From DAOUAM01 sp034433305 (GTDB lineage Bacteria; Chloroflexota; Dehalococcoidia; Lucifugimonadales; DAOUAM01): a DNA stretch of 56,191 bases. Positions within the stretch are counted from its first letter, which is position 1, and the number at the start of each line of letters is the position of its first letter. Positions 7,260 to 15,985 of the stretch are shown in pieces. The stretch covers positions 1 through 56,191 of the forward strand of contig DAOUAM010000045.1 in NCBI GenBank assembly GCA_034433305.1, given 5' to 3'. The notes beneath the pieces are model-generated. The model searched no databases. It was not told where the DNA came from and was given only the letters and a program-made list of their open reading frames with translations. The position numbers and the translations under genes are program-made.

Positions 7260-9833
7260 CTACTCGTAGCGCAGCGCCTCCGCCGGGTACACCCTGGACG
7301 CCTGCCGCGCAGGCACCCAGGTCGTCAGCAGCGAGAACAGGTACGCCAGCACCACGATGATGGTAAGCTGCAGCCACGGCACCGTGAACCTCAGTCCGGG
7401 CACCTGCTCGCTGAGAAAGCTCACCAGGTTGTAGGACAGCAGCAGCCCCAGCCCCACACCCAGCAGGATGCCCAGCAGTGCGATGAAGGACGACTCCATG
7501 AGGAAGGTCACCAGCACCATCCACTGCCTGTAGCCTATGGCCCGTAGCACGCCTATCTGCTGGCGCCGCTCCACCACGGCCCGGAAGCTGATGACGCCCA
7601 GGGCCGCGATGCCTACCATAAGCCCCGAGGCCATGAAGCCCTGAAGCAGCCTGTTGATAGCGACGTTCTGCTGGCGACTTTCCTCTATAGTCTCAGCCAG
7701 CACCTCCGTCTCCATGCCGTGCTCCAGGAAGGCCGCCTCGACGGCCCTGGCCGTCGCGCTGGCATCCGCGCCAGGCGTAAGCCTGAAACGGTAGGCCGTC
7801 ACCGGCAGGGGCGCCGGCAGCCCCTGGTCCACCGCCTCCTTGGAGGAGATGATGACCCCAAACCGGTCAGCCAGCGCGTCCAGGACGCCAATGACCGTGA
7901 GCCGCACTGTAGCACCGGTCCTGGGCTCCCTGACCTCGATCTGGGTGGGAGGCATGTCCTTGTCCTCCAGGTAGAAGCCCTCCAGCCGGAACTGTGGCCC
8001 GCCCACCACGAAGCCGCCTCCCTGGCGCGTGGGCACGGCCAGGGAGTCCACCACGGCCAGGCCAGGGGTCTCCCGCAGTGCCCTCCAGATGTCCTCCTCG
8101 CTGCTGCCGTACTGGCTGGAGAACAGCCTGAGGCCGTAGTGGCTGTTCTCCAGGAAGGAGCGGTCAGACAACTGGACACTGTAGGCCCGCCACTCCTGGG
8201 GACTGGCCCCGACCTGCCGTGCCTCTACCGGCAGGGTAAGGTAGCCACCCACTGCCTCGATACTGGCGGCCTGCTGCCCCAGCGCGCTCTCCATCTCCCC
8301 CTGGATATTCCCGATGGGGTTGTTGAAGCTGACCGAGCCGGCCACGTCCCAGCCGCCCGTAATGGCCTCCGTGTCCCCCATGGCCGAGCCGAAGGTGGTG
8401 GTGAGCATGGACATGACGATGAGGGTGAATATGACCAGCGCCAGCATGGCCAGCGTCAGGCCAGTCCGCAGCCGGGAGCTGAGGGCGTAGGCCACCGCCG
8501 TCTTGAGCGCCGGGCGCAGGCGGGAGAAGCGGCCAAAGACCGCGGTCATGCCACCCACCAGCAGGTCCGAGTTATAGACCACCACCCACACCGCCGCAGT
8601 CACCATGCTTATGCCCGAGATGAAGAACATCTCGATGCTGGAGCTCATCTCCGGTACGGCGAAGTCCAGGGAATCGAAGGGCGTGCCCCAGAACAGGAAG
8701 AGGGACAGGCCGGCGAAGGTGTAGGCGTTGCGGTCCTCGGGGTCGGTCACTATGCGCTCGCGGGCCATGGCCACCTGGCGCAGCGCCTCGAAGGCCGCCA
8801 CGGCGACAGCTATCGCAATGGTAAAGGGCTGCGACTGGACGATGCCCGCAGCCAGCCAGAACAGGCAGACGACCCATATGGCTCCCGCCGTAAAGCGGTC
8901 CTGGATGGCCGCCGGCCAGCGCCGCCTGATGAACAGCCGCCGCATCATCTGGGCTATGCCAATGACGATGCACGTCACGCCGATGGTATAGACCGCCACC
9001 TGGTCCACCTGCGGGCCTGCAAAGACCAGCAGCACGCCCAGGAGGAAGGTCAGCCAGCCCTGGGCCAGGGCAGGCGACGCCAGGCGCACCACGGCCCACA
9101 CCACGCTCAGGGGCCACAACAGCAGCCGCGCAATGCCTCCCAGCAACTGGCCAAGGAACGCGCCTACTCGCAGGTGCACCAGCGCCCGCAGGGCACGCCA
9201 CAGGTGCGGCGCAGGCCCCGCCAGCGCCCGGAGCAGCAGCCGCAGCCGAGGCTCCGGCCTGCTGGCCGCAAAGACCTCCGACAGGTTACGTATGGCCGCG
9301 ACTATGTTCAGCCTGCTGGCCCTGTAGGACGACACCAGCACCGTGACGAAGGTCAGCACCACGCCCGTGCAGTAGGCCACGATGAAGCTGCGGGGATGGT
9401 AGTAGCGCCTCAGGACAAAGTCCTCTTCCTGGCCGCCGAAGATGCCGAACATGATGGTGACCAGCGCGAACCCGACGGCGATTCCCAGCAGGGCGCCCGC
9501 CAGCGCCGAGAGCAGGTCGTAGGCCAGCCCCTCGTGTACGAAGGACTGGACCAGGTGCCGGCGCTTCATGCCGATGGCCCTGGCAATGCCCATCTCTGGT
9601 CGGCGCTCCGCCGCCAGCATCACGAATATGAGGAAGATGAGCATGACGCCAGCCATCATGGAGAACATGCCGAACAGGACAAAGACCGAGCTGATGGCGC
9701 TGGAGGCCAGGTCGGCCTGGTCCAGCGCGTCGGCCTTCACGTCCCCCACGTTCAGGATGTTCAGCCTGTCCAGCAGGCCGGACACCCTGTCCGTCAGGGC
9801 CTGGTCGCCCAGCGCGGCCACGGCCAGCCGCAC
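7260..9833 (-). CDS. FtsX-like ABC permease, C-terminal part after frameshift
   Basis: 857 codons in a frame different from the N-terminal fragment that precedes it. It holds two FtsX/MacB-type membrane modules: one near residues 45-190 with ERRPEMGIARAIGMKRRHLVQ, and a C-terminal one ending with VERRQQIGVLRAIGYRQWMV, further helices and VYPAEALRYE. Between them are extra hydrophobic helices and an extracytoplasmic domain. Codons upstream of the listed GTG (to about 9885) encode sequence continuous with the family, so this start is not the natural one. It is one large export or lipoprotein-release permease of about 1,200 residues with the upstream fragment. No ABC ATPase gene lies next to it. 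Confidence 0.75.
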   Translation of the reverse strand: MRLAVAALGDQALTDRVSGLLDRLNILNVGDVKADALDQADLASSAISSVFVLFGMFSMMAGVMLIFLIFVMLAAERRPEMGIARAIGMKRRHLVQSFVHEGLAYDLLSALAGALLGIAVGFALVTIMFGIFGGQEEDFVLRRYYHPRSFIVAYCTGVVLTFVTVLVSSYRASRLNIVAAIRNLSEVFAASRPEPRLRLLLRALAGPAPHLWRALRALVHLRVGAFLGQLLGGIARLLLWPLSVVWAVVRLASPALAQGWLTFLLGVLLVFAGPQVDQVAVYTIGVTCIVIGIAQMMRRLFIRRRWPAAIQDRFTAGAIWVVCLFWLAAGIVQSQPFTIAIAVAVAAFEALRQVAMARERIVTDPEDRNAYTFAGLSLFLFWGTPFDSLDFAVPEMSSSIEMFFISGISMVTAAVWVVVYNSDLLVGGMTAVFGRFSRLRPALKTAVAYALSSRLRTGLTLAMLALVIFTLIVMSMLTTTFGSAMGDTEAITGGWDVAGSVSFNNPIGNIQGEMESALGQQAASIEAVGGYLTLPVEARQVGASPQEWRAYSVQLSDRSFLENSHYGLRLFSSQYGSSEEDIWRALRETPGLAVVDSLAVPTRQGGGFVVGGPQFRLEGFYLEDKDMPPTQIEVREPRTGATVRLTVIGVLDALADRFGVIISSKEAVDQGLPAPLPVTAYRFRLTPGADASATARAVEAAFLEHGMETEVLAETIEESRQQNVAINRLLQGFMASGLMVGIAALGVISFRAVVERRQQIGVLRAIGYRQWMVLVTFLMESSFIALLGILLGVGLGLLLSYNLVSFLSEQVPGLRFTVPWLQLTIIVVLAYLFSLLTTWVPARQASRVYPAEALRYE

Positions 9834-10897
9834 CTGGGCCGAAACGCCATCATCGGCCAGCAGCGAGCGCAGTCTTGGCGTAAGCTCCCGCCCTCCAGCA
9901 AGGTGGCCAGGTCTGTCAGGTCGCCCTTGAGGCCGGCCTGCCTCTGGGTGTCGGCGCGCTCCCGTATGGCCCCGACGACGCTGGGCGCACTCAGCGCGCC
10001 GTGCAGTTCCCTGGCGACGGCCTCGTCGGTGAGCAGGGCGCGCAGGTGCTCGGTCACCTGCTGGCTCAGCCTGGCGCCGCCCTGGCTATCGCCCCTGTTG
10101 GAGACGAAGATGGTGTTGACCTGGCCCTGTCTGTTGAAGATGCGCTGGCCCACGGAGAGCGGGAAAAGCACTGTGGGGTCATCACCGGCCAGCCCGCCAT
10201 CCTGGACGATGTCCCTGACGCGGAGAGGGACGGCCTGGCCCTGGAAGAAAAGCTGGAGCTCGTGGCCTGGCGCCGCGTCCAGCTCCCTGGCGGCGGAGGC
10301 GTTGAGGAACACCTCGCCCTCGCCCAGCGCCGCCAGGTCCACCGGCGTCCCGCCCGTGGCGAGGACAGGCCCGAAGGAGGCAGCCGAGGCCGGGTCCAGC
10401 GCCGCGACGTGCATCTGGCCTTCGCCCTGCCTGGTCTGGATGTCCACGACCGGCACACGCTCCGCTATCAGCACGGCCAGGCCGTCCACCATGTCGTTGC
10501 CGAACAGGGACTGGCGTAGCTGGAGGAAACGCTCCTCTGGGAAATAGGGAGCGGGCAGGACGCCTCTCGCGCCCGCGAACACGTCCAGCGACTCCTGGCC
10601 GCGGACTGCCGTCACGGCCTCGTCCACCTCGCCCAGGGCGGAGTACACCTGGGAGCGGATGCTGTAGTTGATGGTGTCGCCTGTGCCCAGCGCCGCCGAT
10701 ATGATGAGGGTGCTGAGCATCAGGCCGATGATGATGAGGGTGGTCTGGGCGGGCCGCCGCGGTATGTTGCGCAGCCCGATCTTGAAAATGACCCGGTTCA
10801 GCAGTGCCGTGACGCCGACGCCGACCAGGATGGCGACAAAGGCCACCAGCACCACCACCATGATGACATCCATGTCCAGGCCGAAGATCTCTTCCAT
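9794..10897 (-). CDS. FtsX-like ABC permease, N-terminal part
   Basis: Starts at MEEIFGLDMDVIM (10897), with a membrane helix (about 9-32), then IGLRNIPRRPAQTTLIIIGLML, the usual entry into an FtsX/MacB permease, and a large periplasmic-type domain. From about position 9887 the frame gives CARCWPMMAFRPRCG, which is unlike the family. One extra G in the GGG run (complement of 9887-9889) would restore LEGGELTPRLRSLLADD and join the downstream frame. The split is therefore a one-base deletion, either a real pseudogene mutation or an assembly error at a short homopolymer. Substrate and partner ATPase are unknown. Confidence 0.72.
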   Translation of the reverse strand: MEEIFGLDMDVIMVVVLVAFVAILVGVGVTALLNRVIFKIGLRNIPRRPAQTTLIIIGLMLSTLIISAALGTGDTINYSIRSQVYSALGEVDEAVTAVRGQESLDVFAGARGVLPAPYFPEERFLQLRQSLFGNDMVDGLAVLIAERVPVVDIQTRQGEGQMHVAALDPASAASFGPVLATGGTPVDLAALGEGEVFLNASAARELDAAPGHELQLFFQGQAVPLRVRDIVQDGGLAGDDPTVLFPLSVGQRIFNRQGQVNTIFVSNRGDSQGGARLSQQVTEHLRALLTDEAVARELHGALSAPSVVGAIRERADTQRQAGLKGDLTDLATLLEGGSLRQDCARCWPMMAFRPRCGWPWPRWATRP

Positions 10898-11060
10898 GAC
10901 TGGCCACCGCTTTCTATGTGACGCCCTCGGCGGGTGTCCCGCCCGGCCCGCGCAGACGGTGAGGCCCGGCGATGAAGGCTTAACTGGGGCCGGCTGGAGA
11001 CTGTACCCGTTAATTATAAAGGAGGGCTGGCCCGCCGGGAGTAGTGGCACACTCGTCCTG

Positions 11061-11195
11061 TCCGGCTAAGCAGGCGGCCTGAGTTGGTGAACATTTTCAG
11101 AAGCCAACGTCTGTCCCCTGGCCTTACTAGCTCGCCCCCAAAGGGGGCGAGAAATTCCTTCCCCCCCATGGGGGAAGGCCAGGATGGGGGCCGAG
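11061..11195 (+). repeat. Family B repeat, truncated copy 1
   Basis: Begins GGCTAAGCAGGCGGCCTGAGTTGG and continues through the palindromic CCCCC/GGGGG blocks typical of the family (compare 15463-15642). The expected right inverted terminus is missing. Confidence 0.55.
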
Positions 11196-11320
11196 TCAGG
11201 GCCTGCCCCCTCGACAGGCTCGGGGCAGGCCCTGAGCCTTCGGGCCGAGGCCCATCAGGCCGAGGGCTTGCCGAAGGGTGGAGAGGGGGCTACAGGGGTG
11301 AGTTCTGGATGTCGGCCCTT

Positions 11321-11367
11321 ACCATCTCCCCTTTCCTTCAAAATCTGTCCGCTTTTGCGGCCCATAA
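11321..11367 (+). repeat. Family D repeat, copy 1
   Basis: Contains CCCCTTTCCTTCAAAA and GTCCGCTTTTGCGGCCC. It matches the reverse complement of 39803-39854 with few differences. It lies just downstream of the minus-strand aldo/keto reductase. Confidence 0.45.
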
Positions 11368-11395
11368 AAGTTGTCCCACTGTTTGTGGGAAAGAC

Positions 11396-12382
11396 TCACA
11401 GCCTGCCGAAGTCGGTGCGGTACAGTTCCTGCAGCTTCTCCTGCACGTGGGCGGGCAGCGGGCCCATGTCCACGGCGGCCACGGCCTCGTCAATATGCTC
11501 CAGCCTGGAGAAGCCCACCAGGACGCCCGAGACGCCAGGATTCATCAGGGCGAAGCGTATGGCCGTCTGCGCGGCGGAGCCGGGCAGGACAGCCAGCGCC
11601 TGCCGTAGCCTGGCGGCCCGCTCCATGTCGGCCTGGGCGCTGGAGCCTGGCGACAGGCCAGCGGCAGGCCCGGGCGGCTCCTGGCCCGCGATGGCGCCCG
11701 CCGCCAGCACGCGGATGTTCAGCACGCCCACGCCATGCCGGGCCGCGAGGCCTATCAGGTCCCCGTAGTCCTGGGCCGGGAAGCCACGGGGCACCGGACG
11801 GCCCGCACTGGGGTTCAGCATGTTGTGGTAGGCCTGGACGGTGTGAAAGTAGCCGCTCTTCACCAGCTCGTGCAGGCAGTCGGTGTCGCCGAAGCCTGTG
11901 AAGCCCAGGAACCGGACCAGCCCCTGCTCCTTCAGCCGCTGGAAGCCCTCGGCCACACCCTTTTCCCCCAGAACATCGTTTATAGATATAGAGCCGCGGA
12001 AGGCGCCGCGGACTCGCGTCACGGGGGTATGTAGCTGCACCAGGTCAACGCTGTCACGCTGGAGGCGCCTGAGGCTGGCCTCGAAGGAGCGCCGCACCTC
12101 GCCGGGGATGTCGCCGACGTGCTCGGGGCCGATGCGGACCTTGGTGGATATGTAGGGAGCGGCGCCCAGCTCCTGGAGTATCCAGCCCAGGTTCTCCTCG
12201 GACTGGCCGTCACCGTAGCTTGGGGCCGTGTCTATCCAGTTGATGCCATAGGCCAGCGCCCGGCGCACGGCCTCCAGGCGCGTATCGCGGTCGGGCCGGA
12301 AGACGATGCCGCCGACGGCGCCGGCGCCAAAGACTATCTCGGAAATCTGGACTCCGGTGGCGCCCAGGGGCCTGTACTTCAT
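11396..12382 (-). CDS. Aldo/keto reductase
   Basis: 328-residue NAD(P)H-dependent oxidoreductase of the AKR superfamily (TIM barrel, cytosolic). The catalytic tetrad is readable: D51 (INWIDTAPSYG), Y56, K81 (ISTKVRIG) and His near 118 (VQLHTP). The N-terminus MKYRPLGATGVQISEIVFG is typical, so the start at 12382 is secure. The closest functional types are L-fucose or D-threo-aldose dehydrogenase-like reductases, but the substrate cannot be read from sequence. It stands alone between a repeat region and the divergent htpX gene. Confidence 0.9.
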   Translation of the reverse strand: MKYRPLGATGVQISEIVFGAGAVGGIVFRPDRDTRLEAVRRALAYGINWIDTAPSYGDGQSEENLGWILQELGAAPYISTKVRIGPEHVGDIPGEVRRSFEASLRRLQRDSVDLVQLHTPVTRVRGAFRGSISINDVLGEKGVAEGFQRLKEQGLVRFLGFTGFGDTDCLHELVKSGYFHTVQAYHNMLNPSAGRPVPRGFPAQDYGDLIGLAARHGVGVLNIRVLAAGAIAGQEPPGPAAGLSPGSSAQADMERAARLRQALAVLPGSAAQTAIRFALMNPGVSGVLVGFSRLEHIDEAVAAVDMGPLPAHVQEKLQELYRTDFGRL

Positions 12383-12484
12383 GGCACACCTCGCGGGGAA
12401 AGCTAGCCATCATGATACCAGAGGGTAGCCGGACAGCAAGTCCTTGCTCGATAATCGGCGCTACTTTAGCATTGTCCAGCACAC

Positions 12485-12513
12485 GTGACTTTACCTGGTC
12501 AATGCCTTACAAT
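12485..12513 (+). promoter_or_regulatory. Promoter of htpX-pspAB
   Basis: GTGACT (12485-12490), a 17-nt spacer and TACAAT (12508-12513). Downstream in the leader lies a direct repeat, CTATACGT, at about 12514 and 12529, a possible regulator site. The RBS is AGGAGGAG shortly before the htpX ATG. Confidence 0.5.
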
Positions 12514-12572
12514 CTATACGTACATACCTATACGTGGATACATCTGCTGTCCATATATAGGAGGAGGACCCA

Positions 12573-13502
12573 ATGAGACAGAGGAGCTATGGGAGGGACC
12601 CCGAGCTTACCTTCCGCATGATGTTCACCATGCTCCTGCTCGGGCTGATTTATGTCGCTTTCATCGGGCTGCTGTTCTGGGCGGGCATTCCCTGGTTCTT
12701 CATCCTGGTGATCTCCGTGGGCATGGCCCTGTTCCAGTACTTCATGTCGGACAAGCTGGTGCTCATGACCACCGGGGCCAGGGTGGTGACGCCGCAGCAG
12801 GAGCCACGGCTCCACGCCATGATCGAGCGGCTGGCCGCCATGGGCGACCTTCCCAAGCCCAAGAAGGTGGCCATCATGGAGACCCACGTCCCCAACGCCT
12901 TCGCCACCGGACGCAACCCCAAGAACGCCGTGGTGGCGGTCACTCGCGGCCTGCTGGACCGCCTGAACGACAAGGAGATCGAGGCGGTGCTGGGCCACGA
13001 GCTCAGCCACGTCAAGAACCGCGACGTGATGGTTATGACCTGGGCCAGCATCATCGTCATAATGGCGGGCTACCTGCTGCAGATGCTCTTCTGGATGAGC
13101 ATGTTCGGCGGCTTCGGCAACGGCCGCGACCGGCGCGAGGCCAACCAGGCGGCGCTGGTGATGCTGGCGGTCTACGTCGGCACCATAATCATCTACTTTG
13201 TCAGCCAGCTCCTGATCCTGGCCCTGTCCAGGTACCGGGAGTACGCCGCAGACCGTGGAGGCGCCATCCTGACCGGCGCGCCGCTGCAACTGGCCTCGGC
13301 GCTCCAGAAGATAAGCAGCGACATGTACCGCATCCCGGAGCAGGACCTGCGCCAGGTGGAGCATGCCAGCGCCTTCTTCATCATCCCGGCCCTCAAGGGC
13401 AACACCGTCGCGTCCCTGTTCTCCAGCCACCCGCCGGTGGAGAAGCGCATCGAGCGGCTGAAGCGGATGCATCTGCAAATGGAAAGAGGGGGGCTGAGGT
13501 AG
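12573..13502 (+). CDS. htpX: Membrane zinc metalloprotease HtpX
   Basis: 309-residue M48 peptidase that degrades damaged membrane proteins. Two N-terminal membrane helices (about 16-37 and 41-58), HELSH with zinc ligands H142 and H146 and catalytic E143, two further helices (about 153-172 and 190-212), then the EYAADR segment that supplies the third ligand. The C-terminal FSSHPPVEKRIERL is typical of HtpX. Start at 12573 after a strong AGGAGGAG site. The partner gene pspAB begins 3 nt after its stop, and pspA-pspAA lie convergent downstream, so it belongs to an envelope-stress set. Confidence 0.96.
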   Translation: MRQRSYGRDPELTFRMMFTMLLLGLIYVAFIGLLFWAGIPWFFILVISVGMALFQYFMSDKLVLMTTGARVVTPQQEPRLHAMIERLAAMGDLPKPKKVAIMETHVPNAFATGRNPKNAVVAVTRGLLDRLNDKEIEAVLGHELSHVKNRDVMVMTWASIIVIMAGYLLQMLFWMSMFGGFGNGRDRREANQAALVMLAVYVGTIIIYFVSQLLILALSRYREYAADRGGAILTGAPLQLASALQKISSDMYRIPEQDLRQVEHASAFFIIPALKGNTVASLFSSHPPVEKRIERLKRMHLQMERGGLR

Positions 13503-13505
13503 AAG

Positions 13506-14075
13506 TTGGGCATACTGAGCGTCCTGTTCGGGCGGAACAAGCTGCGCAAGCCCAACAGGGAGAAGTTCTTCACCGTCATCACGGCGGCGGAGTCCCTGAG
13601 GGGACGGACCGACCTGGTGCCCACCCAGAAGGCTGGCATCGTGTTCCGGCCGGTGGAGTCCACCTTCTTCGAGAACCTGGACAAGGAGTTGCGTGACCTG
13701 CTGAAAATCAGCGGCCAGGCCACTAGCACGCGCTACGAGATCAAGAACGACAGCTATGGCACGCGCTGGGTGACGCTGGACGACCCGGACTTCGAGGACC
13801 TGGTGTCCACCATCCACCTGGTCAGTGAGACCATCGCCGACAACGGCTTCGCCGACCGGCTGCTGGCGGCGGTATTTCAGTTCCGCTACGAGGGTAGGGA
13901 AGCGTACTGGATCTATAACTACAAGCGGGGCAAGTTCTACCCGCTGGTCATCTCCGGCCCTCGCCAGCGCGACAACGCCGCCGAGATGCGCCTGAGCACG
14001 CTGATGGAGACGGAGAAGGTACCAGTGGAGCAGGAACTGGAGCAGTGGTACGCCCTGTGGGGCATCCCGCTTTAG
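13506..14075 (+). CDS. pspAB: PspA-associated protein PspAB
   Basis: 189-residue soluble protein matching the PspAB family that accompanies PspA and HtpX in Actinobacteria and Chloroflexota. Family hallmarks: N-terminal MGILSVLFGR, VFRPVEST, NDSYGTRWV, YNYKRGKFYPL and the C-terminal VEQELEQWYALWGIPL. The start is a TTG at 13506, only 3 nt after the htpX stop, so translation is probably coupled. Molecular function is not established; the conserved neighbourhood implies membrane stress sensing or PspA regulation. A family A repeat begins directly after the stop codon. Confidence 0.87.
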   Translation: MGILSVLFGRNKLRKPNREKFFTVITAAESLRGRTDLVPTQKAGIVFRPVESTFFENLDKELRDLLKISGQATSTRYEIKNDSYGTRWVTLDDPDFEDLVSTIHLVSETIADNGFADRLLAAVFQFRYEGREAYWIYNYKRGKFYPLVISGPRQRDNAAEMRLSTLMETEKVPVEQELEQWYALWGIPL

Positions 14076-14076
14076 A

Positions 14077-14193
14077 GCGTTTCTCAGGCCGAGCGCACAC
14101 CATGAATGGCCAGACCACTTCCCCCAGGCAACGCAGGGGCAGGCATCAGGCCCGCCCCTGCATACCGCCGTGCCGGTGTAACTCATAAAGGCT
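14077..14193 (-). mobile_element. Family A MITE-like element, copy 2
   Basis: A 117-bp inverted copy of the unit at 925-1039. It begins GCGTTTCTCAGGCCGAG one base after the pspAB stop and contains the GGGGCAGGC/GCCCGCCCC hairpin. It separates the convergent pspAB and pspAA genes and may also serve as a bidirectional terminator. Confidence 0.7.
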
Positions 14194-14230
14194 GCTGGCC
14201 GGCCTTATACCAGGTCGCCATGATGAGGCC

Positions 14231-14342
14231 ATAAATACCGTAGGGGCGGGCCTTATGCCTGCCCTGGCCCTGGGCAACCACAAGGGTTGCCCCTACCGTA
14301 TTTATGGCTGGGCAGGCACAAGGCCTGCCCCTACGGGTATTA
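14231..14342. repeat. Family C palindromic repeat, copy 1
   Basis: Nested inverted repeats: ATAAATACCGTAGGGGC (14231-14247) faces its complement (14289-14305), with inner stems GGGCAGGC and GGGCAACC/GGTTGCCC. A shorter relative lies at 32323-32380. It abuts the pspAA 3' end. Confidence 0.6.
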
Positions 14343-14350
14343 CCCCACGC

Positions 14351-14629
14351 CTAGCCTGGCAGGATGCCCTCGCCGGTGAACAGGCCCCTGGCCTCTTCCA
14401 GCGTCAGGTCTGGCTCTGGCAGCACCAGGTCCGACTCCACCAGCTCGTCCACAGGCACCGGCTTGCCCTTCGTCCGCACCAGGTCCAGCATCTGGGCCAG
14501 CAGCCCCTGGAACCTGGCGCCGTCCCCGCCCTCCACCACCTGCACCAGCTCGTTGTCTATGCGGTTGAGCTCTTCCACGAAGGCGGCTGGCAGGTCGTAC
14601 TGCCCCTCGGTGAGAATGCGCACAATCAT
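14351..14629 (-). CDS. pspAA: PspA-associated protein PspAA
   Basis: 92-residue protein of the PspAA family (MIVRILTEGQYDL start, LNRIDNELVQVVEGGD middle, charged C-terminal half). It starts with ATGA overlapping the pspA stop by 4 nt, so the two are translationally coupled. PspAA is found almost only beside PspA and PspAB-type partners and is thought to modulate PspA. The family match is good from overall pattern, length and context. It faces the htpX-pspAB pair across a repeat-filled 275-bp gap, completing a four-gene envelope-stress locus. Confidence 0.85.
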   Translation of the reverse strand: MIVRILTEGQYDLPAAFVEELNRIDNELVQVVEGGDGARFQGLLAQMLDLVRTKGKPVPVDELVESDLVLPEPDLTLEEARGLFTGEGILPG

Positions 14630-15408
14630 GACGGCCGGCCCTCCGACTCCTGCCTGCTCTCAGTAGAGGCCGACTGGCCCTGGCCCGAAGGCAACTGGCC
14701 CTGGGGCGCTGGCTGGCCCAGGCTGGCCTTGAGGGACGCCAGCTCCGATTCCACGTTCTGAGAGGCGGTCAACTGGGCAAGCTGCCGGCCTATGTCGTCC
14801 TCGCGCCCGGAGAAGTCCTCCAGGACGCCAGCCGTGGCCAGCTCGTCAATGGCGACGGCCCGCGCCTTCAACTGCTCCGTCTTGTTCTCGGCCCGCTCGA
14901 TGGCCATGGCGACGTCGCCCATCTCCTCGGAGATACCCGACAGGGCCTCGCCGATGCGGACCTGCGCCTGCGCGGCGCTGTACTGGGCCTTGATGATCTC
15001 CTTCTTGGTCCTGAAGGCCTGGACCTTGGACTGGAGCCGCTGCTCGGCGGCTGTCAGCTTCTGCTGCTCTACCTCCAGGTTGGCGATCTGCTGGTCAAGC
15101 CCCTGAAGCTCCATGAGGGCCACCTGCTTGCGCTGGAGGGCCAGCCGGGCCAGGTCCTCCCGCCCGGCCTGTAGGGCCTGGCGCGCCTGGACATCCAGCT
15201 TGGCTATGTTCTCCTGGACCTTGGCGGCCTGGAGTTCCAGCCGTCGCTTGGCCGTGACCATCTCCACCACGCCCCGCTTGACGTCTCGCAGCATCTCCAT
15301 CTGCCTCTCGTAGGAGTACTCCAGCGTCTCCCTGGGGTCTTCCGCGGCATCCAGGATACGGCCCACTTTGGACTTTACGATGGTGGACATTCGGGAAAAC
15401 AGTCCCAT
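14626..15408 (-). CDS. pspA: PspA/IM30 phage-shock protein A
   Basis: 260-residue peripheral membrane protein of the PspA/Vipp1 (ESCRT-III-like) family that coats and repairs damaged inner membrane. N-terminal amphipathic segment MGLFSRMSTIVKSKVGRILD, family signature AEDPRETLEYSYERQMEML, then long coiled coil through about residue 215. The tail (about 222-260) is low-complexity, rich in Q, S, G and P, and unusual for the family. Start ATG at 15408. Its stop overlaps pspAA (ATGA). Likely induced together with htpX-pspAB by envelope stress. Confidence 0.94.
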   Translation of the reverse strand: MGLFSRMSTIVKSKVGRILDAAEDPRETLEYSYERQMEMLRDVKRGVVEMVTAKRRLELQAAKVQENIAKLDVQARQALQAGREDLARLALQRKQVALMELQGLDQQIANLEVEQQKLTAAEQRLQSKVQAFRTKKEIIKAQYSAAQAQVRIGEALSGISEEMGDVAMAIERAENKTEQLKARAVAIDELATAGVLEDFSGREDDIGRQLAQLTASQNVESELASLKASLGQPAPQGQLPSGQGQSASTESRQESEGRPS

Positions 15409-15462
15409 ACCTACCTCCGCCTGTGCTAGCTTTTCAGAGTCATAGGGTGCAGGCCTTCCGCC

Positions 15463-15642
15463 GGACTAAGCAGATAGCCTGAATTGATATGCACTTTCCG
15501 GTGCCAACGTTTGCCCCCTCTCTGACTCTCCCTCAGAGGGGGCGAGAACAGTCCCTTCCCCCTGTGGGGGAAGGCCAGGAAGGGGGCGGGATACCCGGCT
15601 GACATACAAAAGTCCATATGGACCACGGCTAACTGCTTAGTA
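15463..15642. mobile_element. Family B MITE, copy 2 (complete)
   Basis: A roughly 180-bp element whose ends are inverted: GGACTAAGCAGATAGCC at the left and, on the opposite strand, TACTAAGCAGTTAGCC at the right. Inside are CCCCCTCT/AGAGGGGG-type stems. The right terminus contains the TAA stop of the small membrane gene at 15637-15837. Related copies: 11061, 18751, 21982-22158 and 25255. Confidence 0.7.
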
Positions 15643-15837
15643 CCTGCTGGCGCGCCTTCTGCCTCCGCCGACCACCAGGCTGACCAGGCTGACCACCAGC
15701 AGTATCGCGCCCAGCACTATGAGCAGAAGACCGGTGACATCTATTATCCAGTCAATAAGGTCCCATCTCAGGATGATGCCCAGGACAATCATTATGATAG
15801 CTGCAATGAGAAGGCCACTGCCGCCGAGCCTGTTCAT
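15637..15837 (-). CDS. Small two-helix membrane protein
   Basis: 66 residues, almost entirely two membrane helices (about 7-24 and 32-57) with WDLIDWIIDV between them and a basic tail GGGRRRASRY. Start ATG at 15837 with AAGGAGT 6 nt upstream. It lies upstream of pspA on the same strand, so a role in membrane stress is possible, though not a recognised family. Its stop codon falls inside the right terminus of a family B element, so the natural C-terminus may have been longer. Confidence 0.65.
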   Translation of the reverse strand: MNRLGGSGLLIAAIIMIVLGIILRWDLIDWIIDVTGLLLIVLGAILLVVSLVSLVVGGGRRRASRY

Positions 15838-15927
15838 AGTTTACTCCTTGTCTGCTCTGCCAAGCCCTTAGTCTAAAGCCTAAAACATATTATGTCCCGT
15901 GTACAGTGCCAGTAGAGTGAAAACCTG

Positions 15928-15933
15928 TATAAT
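15928..15933 (+). promoter_or_regulatory. -10 box for the CocE/NonD hydrolase gene
   Basis: A perfect TATAAT preceded directly by TG, 53 nt before the gene's ATG. No good -35 sequence is visible 17 nt upstream. Confidence 0.4.
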
Positions 15934-15985
15934 AGGCATCCAGACGCGGCCTGCGCCCACTGCCGGCCAGCAGGAGGATAGCAGC

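Larger units (their letters stand above)
10898..11395. other. 498-bp intergenic region made of repeats
   Basis: No gene is supported here. It contains a truncated family B element, a GC-rich inverted stretch (about 11208-11280) related to common short chromosomal repeats of CTCGACAGGCTCGGG type, and a family D unit next to the 3' end of the aldo/keto reductase. Confidence 0.6.

Noticed and set aside
9880..9895. Programmed frameshift in the permease
   Set aside because: No slippery heptamer or downstream stem of the usual kind; a missing G in a short run is simpler.
7719..10547. 942-codon open frame on the plus strand
   Set aside because: It is antisense to the FtsX-type permease, is rich in H, Q, G and R from high-GC third positions, and shows no domain.
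12528..14186. 552-codon minus-strand frame
   Set aside because: Antisense to htpX and pspAB, both clearly real.
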